From assembly GCA_016287035.1 (NCBI GenBank), contig JAEEVI010000187.1:1-12716 (forward strand): a DNA stretch of 12,716 nt. Reading direction: 5' to 3'. Of this stretch, positions 7,857-12,716 are shown in pieces. The notes under the pieces were generated by a model. The model was not told the DNA's origin and searched no databases. It worked only from the letters and a program-made list of their open reading frames with translations. This DNA is from Bacillota bacterium (lineage in GTDB: Bacteria; Bacillota; Clostridia; Peptostreptococcales; Anaerovoracaceae). Within the stretch, counting starts at the first letter, position 1, and the number at the start of each line of letters is the position of its first letter. Both the position numbers and the translations under genes were made by a program.

Positions 7857-10369
7857 AGCTCTCCTTTTCGACAAAAGGCTGGCACGGCTGCACGTTCGAT
7901 GAATTCTGCGATATCGCCAGAGAGCTCGGCTTCAACGGGGTCGAGCTGCACAACATCGACGGAAGGCTGTTCGCCGACAGGAACGGCTCGCTCGCGCCGT
8001 ACGCCGCGGCATCCACTCAGAGGATGCTGTACGAGAAAAAACTGAAGATCCCCTGCATCGATTCGATGTGCGACGTCTCTGACGCCTCGGCGGAGGACGC
8101 CGGGGTCGACGAGATAATGCGCTGCATAAGGATCGCCGAAGGCCTCCGCATACCGTACATCCGCATAAGAGCGGGAGAGGTGCCCGAAGGGCGCGAGGAT
8201 GAGGCGGTCGCCGCGTGCAACCGCATAATAGAGAGGACGCTTCCCGCCGCCGAGAGCAGCCGTATCGTGCTGCTGCTCGCAACGGAAGGCCTTTTCGCCG
8301 ACAGCAAAAGGCTGCGCGGAGTCCTCGAGGGCTTTGCCAGCGACAATCTCGCGGCGCTGTGGAACGTCTGCGAGGCGTATTTCGCGACGGGAGAGGATCC
8401 CGACACCGTCATCGCAAACCTCGGAGCGTACGTGCGCCACGTGCATCTGTGCGACGCGGAGATGAGAGACGGCGCTCTGCAGTTCTGCCTCGTGGGCGAG
8501 GGCAAGCTTCCCATCGGGGACGTCATGCTCGCGCTGCGCTCTGTCAACTACGCGGAGTTCATATCGCTCGTATGGAATCCCGAGTGGTGGAGCGAGCTCG
8601 ACGACATGGAGATAATCTTCACACATTTCGTCAGCTACATGAAGCAGTTCTCCGATCCTTCGAGGAAGGAATCGACGCTCTATTACAACAACGCCCACAC
8701 GGGCAAATACGTATGGAAGAAGGAGGCTCTGATCGACGAGACGTTCCCCCAGGTGCTCGACCGCATGGTGGAGGAGTTCCCCGATCAGCTCGCCTTTAAA
8801 TACACGACGCTCGACTACACCCGCACCTACAGCGAGTTCCGCGACGACGTCGACGAGTTCGCGAGAGTCCTTCTCGCCCTCGGCGTAAGGCGCGGGAGCC
8901 ACGTAGCCGTCTGGGCGTCTAACGTCCCTCAGTGGTACATAACGTTCTGGGCGACCGTAAAGCTCGGAGCTGTTCTCGTCACGGTCAACACCGCGTACAA
9001 GATCCACGAGGCCGAATACCTGCTGCGCCAGTCCGACACGCATACGCTTGTGCTGACGGAAGGAGGAAAGGACAACAACTACGGCCAGATAATCGCCGAG
9101 CTCTGCCCGGAGCTGGCCGAGCGCGAGAGCGGAAAGCCGCTGCGCGCTAAGAGGCTGCCGTTCCTTCGCAACGTGATCACCGCTGGGTTCGAGCAGAAGG
9201 GCTGCATCACCTGGGAGGAATCCCTCAGATTCGCGGAAAGCGTGCCTCTCAGCGAGGTCTACAGGCTCGCCGCCCAGGTCGACAAGGACGACGTCTGCAA
9301 CATGCAGTACACGTCCGGCACGACCGGCTTCCCCAAGGGCGTCATGCTGACGCACCACAACGTCGTCAACAACGGCAAGTGCATAGGCGACCGCATGGAT
9401 CTCTCGACCGCGGACCGCATGATGATACAGGTCCCGATGTTCCACTGCTTCGGTATGGTGCTCGCGATGACGGCATCGATGACGCACGGAACGACCGTGC
9501 TGCCGCTCCCGTATTTCTCGCCGAAGCCCGCGCTCGCGTGCATAAATAACGAGCATATAACGGCCTTCCACGGCGTTCCTACGATGTTCATATCGATGCT
9601 CGAGCATCCGGACTTCCCGAAGACGGATTTCTCGTTCATGAGGACGGGCATAATGGCCGGAAGCCCGTGCCCGATCTCCGCGATGCGCGACGTGGTCGAG
9701 AAGATGAACATGCGCGAGATAACCATAGTCTACGGTCAGACGGAGGCTTCTCCGGGCTGCACCATGAGCTCGGTCGACGATCCGCTCGAGGTGCGCGTAG
9801 CCACCGTAGGAAAGGAGCTGCCCGAGATCGAGTGCAAGATAGTCGATCCGGAAACAGGCGAGGACTGCCCGGACGAGGTGACGGGCGAGTTCGTCGCGCG
9901 CGGCTACAACATAATGAAGGGCTATTACAAGATGCCCAAGGCTACCGCCTCGGCGATAGACAGGGACGGCTGGCTGCACACCGGCGACCTTGCCTGCCGC
10001 ATGCCAGACGGAAACTACAAGATAACCGGCCGCCTCAAGGACATGATCATCCGCGGCGGCGAGAACATCTATCCGAAGGAGATAGAGGAGTTCATATACA
10101 CGCATCCTGCCGTAAGCGACGTTCAGGTCATCGGCGTTCCCGACGAGAACTACGGCGAGGAGGTCATGGCCTGCATAATCCTCAAGGAGGGCGAGAAGAT
10201 AACTGCCGACGAGATGAAGGCCTTTATAGCGGCGAGCATGGCCCGCCACAAGGTCCCCAGATACATCGAGTTCGTCGACAGCTTCCCGATGAACGCCGCG
10301 GGCAAGATACTCAAGTACAAGATGCGCGAGGACTTCACGAAGAAGCTCGGGCTCAAGGCGAAGGAATAG
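7853..10369 (+). CDS. Xylose-isomerase-like TIM barrel fused to AMP-forming acyl-CoA synthetase
   Basis: An 838-residue fusion. Residues 1-265 are a sugar-phosphate isomerase/epimerase (AP-endonuclease-2) type TIM barrel, and about 295-825 a complete adenylate-forming ligase. The ligase has YTSGTTGFPKG (486-496), VYGQTEASP (626-634), HTGDLA (709-714), GRLKDMIIRGGENIYP (726-741) and the C-terminal lysine K818 in NAAGKILK, so it should be active. It resembles FadD-type fatty/aryl acyl-CoA synthetases and differs clearly from the ligase at 924-3191. In the barrel, E145 and RHVHLCD (195-201) are kept. The usual WD...H position reads WNVCEAYF (170-177) and the final LEW glutamate is V240 (SLVWNPEWW), so metal binding and isomerase activity are doubtful. 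There is no stop or restart between the domains. Translation starts from GGAGG (7841-7845), with the ATG overlapping the stop of the LeuA-like gene. Substrate unknown. Confidence 0.86.
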   Translation: MKLSFSTKGWHGCTFDEFCDIARELGFNGVELHNIDGRLFADRNGSLAPYAAASTQRMLYEKKLKIPCIDSMCDVSDASAEDAGVDEIMRCIRIAEGLRIPYIRIRAGEVPEGREDEAVAACNRIIERTLPAAESSRIVLLLATEGLFADSKRLRGVLEGFASDNLAALWNVCEAYFATGEDPDTVIANLGAYVRHVHLCDAEMRDGALQFCLVGEGKLPIGDVMLALRSVNYAEFISLVWNPEWWSELDDMEIIFTHFVSYMKQFSDPSRKESTLYYNNAHTGKYVWKKEALIDETFPQVLDRMVEEFPDQLAFKYTTLDYTRTYSEFRDDVDEFARVLLALGVRRGSHVAVWASNVPQWYITFWATVKLGAVLVTVNTAYKIHEAEYLLRQSDTHTLVLTEGGKDNNYGQIIAELCPELAERESGKPLRAKRLPFLRNVITAGFEQKGCITWEESLRFAESVPLSEVYRLAAQVDKDDVCNMQYTSGTTGFPKGVMLTHHNVVNNGKCIGDRMDLSTADRMMIQVPMFHCFGMVLAMTASMTHGTTVLPLPYFSPKPALACINNEHITAFHGVPTMFISMLEHPDFPKTDFSFMRTGIMAGSPCPISAMRDVVEKMNMREITIVYGQTEASPGCTMSSVDDPLEVRVATVGKELPEIECKIVDPETGEDCPDEVTGEFVARGYNIMKGYYKMPKATASAIDRDGWLHTGDLACRMPDGNYKITGRLKDMIIRGGENIYPKEIEEFIYTHPAVSDVQVIGVPDENYGEEVMACIILKEGEKITADEMKAFIAASMARHKVPRYIEFVDSFPMNAAGKILKYKMREDFTKKLGLKAKE

Positions 10370-10375
10370 GGACCG

Positions 10376-10831
10376 ATGAGATTCGTCATACAGCGCGTGC
10401 TGCGCGCCAGCGTAGCCATAGACGGCGAAACGGTCGGCAGCATCGAAAAGGGGCTGCTCGTGCTTTGCGGGATATCGTGCGAAGACGACGAGGCGGCGGC
10501 CGACAGGATGGTAAGGAAGCTCTGCAATCTGCGCATATTCGAGGACGGGCAGGGCAAGACGAACCTTTCGATCTCGGACGTCGGGGGAAAGCTCCTCATG
10601 ATCTCGCAATTCACGCTTTACGCGGACTGCCGGAAGGGCAACAGGCCGAGCTTTACCGACGCGGCCAGGCCGGAAAAAGCAGAGCCTCTGTACGAGCACA
10701 TACTCGCCGAGGCTGAGAGATACGTCCCGGGCGTCCGGCGGGGCGTGTTCGGAGCCGACATGAAGGTCGAGCTCGTAAACGACGGTCCTTTCACCGTTAT
10801 ACTGGATTCGGACGATCTGCCGAAAGGCTGA
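10376..10831 (+). CDS. dtd: D-aminoacyl-tRNA deacylase
   Basis: A 151-residue cytosolic homodimeric enzyme that hydrolyses D-amino acids (and glycine from mischarged tRNA-Ala) off tRNA, a chirality proofreading step. It begins MRFVIQRV as DTD proteins do. It has SQFTLYAD (77-84), which contributes the catalytic threonine, the KGNRPSF loop (87-93), and the cross-subunit Gly-cisPro motif NDGPFT (135-140). The last motif reads GPFT where GPVT is more usual, a mild change. Length is typical. It starts six bases after the ligase-fusion stop, so it is probably co-transcribed with the metabolic operon, although its role is general quality control. No relA/spoT neighbour, its frequent partner in Bacillota, is present in this window. 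Confidence 0.95.
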   Translation: MRFVIQRVLRASVAIDGETVGSIEKGLLVLCGISCEDDEAAADRMVRKLCNLRIFEDGQGKTNLSISDVGGKLLMISQFTLYADCRKGNRPSFTDAARPEKAEPLYEHILAEAERYVPGVRRGVFGADMKVELVNDGPFTVILDSDDLPKG

Positions 10832-10845
10832 CCGCAGAGGTCTTG

Positions 10846-12243
10846 ATGGCTCTAAAAAGAGATTTTACAGACGGAAATATACGCTCGCAGCTGATAAGCT
10901 TTTCTCTCCCGCTCCTGTTCGCTACGTTCCTTCAGGTATTCTACAACGCCGTCGACATGTTCTTCGTCGGCAAGTTCGGCGGGACGGCGGCTCTCGCGGC
11001 CGTATCGATCGGCGGCCCTGTCATGAACCTGTGCATCATGACGATCACCGGGCTCAGCACGGGAGTCGGGATCGTTCTCGCCAGCCACTTCGGAGCCGGC
11101 GACACCGCCCGCGTAAAGCGCTGCGCGAACACCGCGATAATGCTTTATATCGCCCTGGGGCTCGCTCTGGGCGCGGCGGGTTATATCCTCACCCCGAAGA
11201 TAATACGCCTCATGCAGACGCCTTCCGCGGCGTTCGAGGGCGCGTGCGATTATCTGGGCACGGTCTTTCTTGGTCTGGTGTTCATGTTCGGGTACAATCT
11301 GATCAGCGCGTTCCAGCGCGCGTTCGGGGATTCCCGGACGCCGCTCTATTTCGTAGCGTGCTCGACAGTCGTCAACATCGTCCTGGATTACGTCTTCATC
11401 GGTCCGATGGCTATGGGCCCGTTCGGGGCCGCGCTGGCGACCGTCATAGCGCAGGCGTTCGCGCTCGCCGCGGGGATCGCCTATTTCCGCGCGAAAAAGC
11501 ACATAATAACGTTTTCTCCCGCCGAGTTCGGCATAGACTCTTCGGAGCTGGGTCTCGTCCTGAGGATGGGGATACCGGCCGCGGCTCAGCAGGTCCTGAT
11601 CAATCTCGCCAATACGATAATGACCGGCCTCGCGAACGGCTTCGGGCTCGAGGCCGCCGCCGGCTACGGCATAGCGATAAAGATAATAGCGTTCATGTAT
11701 ATGCCGGGAACGGCTACGGGCGAAGCGATATCGATATTCGCCTCTCAGAACGTCGGCGCGGGAAAGCTCGACAGGGCGGAGGACGGTTTCCGCGAGAGCA
11801 TCCGCATCTCGCTCGTCGAAGCCGTATTCGTCGGTCTTCTGCTGTTCTTCTTCAGCCCGCAGTTCTCGGCGATATTCAGCGACGACCCCGCCGTCATCGA
11901 TTTTTCCGTAAGATATCTGATCGTTTATATACCGGGGCTCGTCATGCTGACGCCGGTATACTCGCAGACGGCTTTCGTGCGCGGCACCGGCAACTCGATG
12001 CTCGCGATGATCGCGGCCGTCATCTGCCAGCTGCTTTCGAGGATCCCCATAAGCCTTATACTTACGCCGATCATCGGTTTTACCGGCATAGCGTGGGCCG
12101 CCAACTGCTCGCCGTTCCTGGCGCTCATCTGGTACGGGATAATAATCCGTTCGGGATACTGGAAGAAGTCGAAGCTCGCGCGCGAGGGCGCGAAGGCGGC
12201 GGGCACGCGTTCCTCCGCAGGGGATGGCTCCTCAGGGCTTTAA
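10846..12243 (+). CDS. MATE family multidrug/sodium antiporter
   Basis: A 465-residue polytopic membrane protein of the multi-antimicrobial extrusion family, expected to have 12 transmembrane helices arranged as two MatE repeats (about 17-177 and 240-400). Recognisable features are the first-helix region NAVDMFFVGKFGG (34-46), the GDSRTPLYF segment closing the first four helices (AFQRAFGDSRTP), and a second-half counterpart VRGTGNSMLAMI. It exports cationic or amphipathic compounds in exchange for Na+ or H+; substrate unknown. The basic tail after the last helix is cytosolic. TTG at 10843 and ATG at 10846 are adjacent in frame; ATG is chosen because AGAGG (10836-10840) sits five bases before it. 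The gap from dtd is 14 bases. Its stop overlaps that of the converging minus-strand gene, and no terminator is seen between them. Confidence 0.92.
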   Translation: MALKRDFTDGNIRSQLISFSLPLLFATFLQVFYNAVDMFFVGKFGGTAALAAVSIGGPVMNLCIMTITGLSTGVGIVLASHFGAGDTARVKRCANTAIMLYIALGLALGAAGYILTPKIIRLMQTPSAAFEGACDYLGTVFLGLVFMFGYNLISAFQRAFGDSRTPLYFVACSTVVNIVLDYVFIGPMAMGPFGAALATVIAQAFALAAGIAYFRAKKHIITFSPAEFGIDSSELGLVLRMGIPAAAQQVLINLANTIMTGLANGFGLEAAAGYGIAIKIIAFMYMPGTATGEAISIFASQNVGAGKLDRAEDGFRESIRISLVEAVFVGLLLFFFSPQFSAIFSDDPAVIDFSVRYLIVYIPGLVMLTPVYSQTAFVRGTGNSMLAMIAAVICQLLSRIPISLILTPIIGFTGIAWAANCSPFLALIWYGIIIRSGYWKKSKLAREGAKAAGTRSSAGDGSSGL

Positions 12244-12716
12244 AGCAGCCGCTGTATGATGATCCCGCAGGCTTCGCGCATGTAGTTGGAGACGCGAAGC
12301 AGCGGAAGCCTCGTCCTCGCAGGGAGCGTTCCGACGTCGGTCCCGAGCAGTTTTTCCGCGAGCGAACGCGCTCTCAGCAGGTGGTATTCGGCCGAGCAGA
12401 TGACGATGTGCGGTCCGCCGTCAGTCCGCGGGTCTTCCGCGAATATTCCGTTTATGAGATCCATTGAGAACGCGAGGTTCTCTTCGGTGCTCGTCGAGAG
12501 CTCTTCGAGAAACAGCCTCGACGCGTCTATTCCGCGCGCCGTAAGCCATCTGAACATGCATTCGGCCTCGGATATATCCTCTCCCTTGCCGCGGCCACCG
12601 CTGAGGACCGCTACGCAGTCAGGGTTTTCCTCGAGATAAGAGAGCGCGGCGTCGAGCCTGTAGAGCAGCGACTTGGACGGCGTCGTGCCGTTGACTCCCG
12701 CGCCAAGGACTATAAG
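12240..12716 (-). CDS. YdcF/SanA-like (DUF218) protein, C-terminal part (5' truncated by window edge)
   Basis: The minus-strand frame is open to the window edge, giving 159 visible residues; the N-terminus, where family members usually carry membrane helices, lies beyond base 12716. The visible part starts LIVLGAGVNG and contains YRLDAAL, VLSGGRGKGEDISEAE, LEELSTSTEENL and ICSAEYHLLRA. These are the ordered conserved blocks of DUF218 proteins (SanA, involved in envelope barrier function, and YdcF, which binds S-adenosylmethionine); the molecular function of most members is unsettled. The frame continues well upstream of an internal Met near 12557, so a start there would cut off the conserved VLGAG and SGGRG blocks and is not credible. 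The gene converges on the MATE gene and the two share a TTAA at their stops. Confidence 0.82.
   Translation of the reverse strand, partial: LIVLGAGVNGTTPSKSLLYRLDAALSYLEENPDCVAVLSGGRGKGEDISEAECMFRWLTARGIDASRLFLEELSTSTEENLAFSMDLINGIFAEDPRTDGGPHIVICSAEYHLLRARSLAEKLLGTDVGTLPARTRLPLLRVSNYMREACGIIIQRLL

Noticed and set aside
6489..7874. A 461-codon minus-strand frame opposite the LeuA-like gene, and a similar 398-codon one at 5163-6359.
   Set aside because: Both mirror strongly supported plus-strand genes and encode low-complexity-like translations without family signatures.
7847..10699. A 950-codon open frame on the minus strand opposite the barrel-ligase fusion.
   Set aside because: It lies wholly antisense to genes with clear domain motifs, its translation shows no recognisable motif and is rich in Arg, Ala, Val and Leu, and such mirror frames are common in GC-rich genes.

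Overview
The window reads as a chromosomal segment of a GC-rich anaerobic bacterium, most likely a Clostridia-type Bacillota (Synergistota is possible). The reasons are a ferredoxin-dependent 2-oxoacid oxidoreductase, strong AGGAGG-type ribosome sites, frequent ATA and AGG codons, and tightly packed co-directional genes. Taxonomy is an inference; there is no rRNA or other marker gene in the window.

Layout. (1) 1-699: the C-terminal part of lysA (diaminopimelate decarboxylase), closed by a strong hairpin terminator at 761-808. (2) Just after that terminator a sigma-A-like promoter (812-840), a leader with a terminator-like hairpin plus T8 (852-893) and a ribosome site lead into a long run of plus-strand genes from 924 to 12243 with gaps of at most about 33 bases and several stop/start overlaps. 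Its genes are: a fusion of an XRE-type DNA-binding domain, a cupin and an AMP-forming acyl-CoA ligase; a P-loop ATPase; the four subunits of a 2-oxoacid:ferredoxin oxidoreductase (VOR/KOR type, order 2x[4Fe-4S], alpha, beta-TPP, gamma); a 2-isopropylmalate-synthase (LeuA) homologue that has lost its metal and catalytic residues but kept the LeuA regulatory domain; and a second fusion, a xylose-isomerase-like TIM barrel joined to another acyl-CoA ligase. Then follow dtd (D-aminoacyl-tRNA deacylase) and a MATE transporter. (3) On the minus strand, converging on the MATE gene and sharing its stop region, is the C-terminal part of a YdcF/SanA-like (DUF218) protein that runs off the window.

How the genes may work together (inference). 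The oxidoreductase interconverts a 2-oxoacid and acyl-CoA + CO2 with ferredoxin, and two ligases convert free acids to acyl-CoAs. Together they could take up branched-chain or aryl acids and carboxylate them to 2-oxoacids for amino-acid synthesis, or run the opposite way in amino-acid fermentation. The ligase with a DNA-binding domain could sense the substrate and regulate the operon. The inactive-looking LeuA relative, whose leucine-type regulatory domain is well preserved, could act as an amino-acid sensor or scaffold. This cluster, with two unusual ligase fusions and a probable LeuA pseudoenzyme around a VOR-type enzyme, is the most interesting part of the window.
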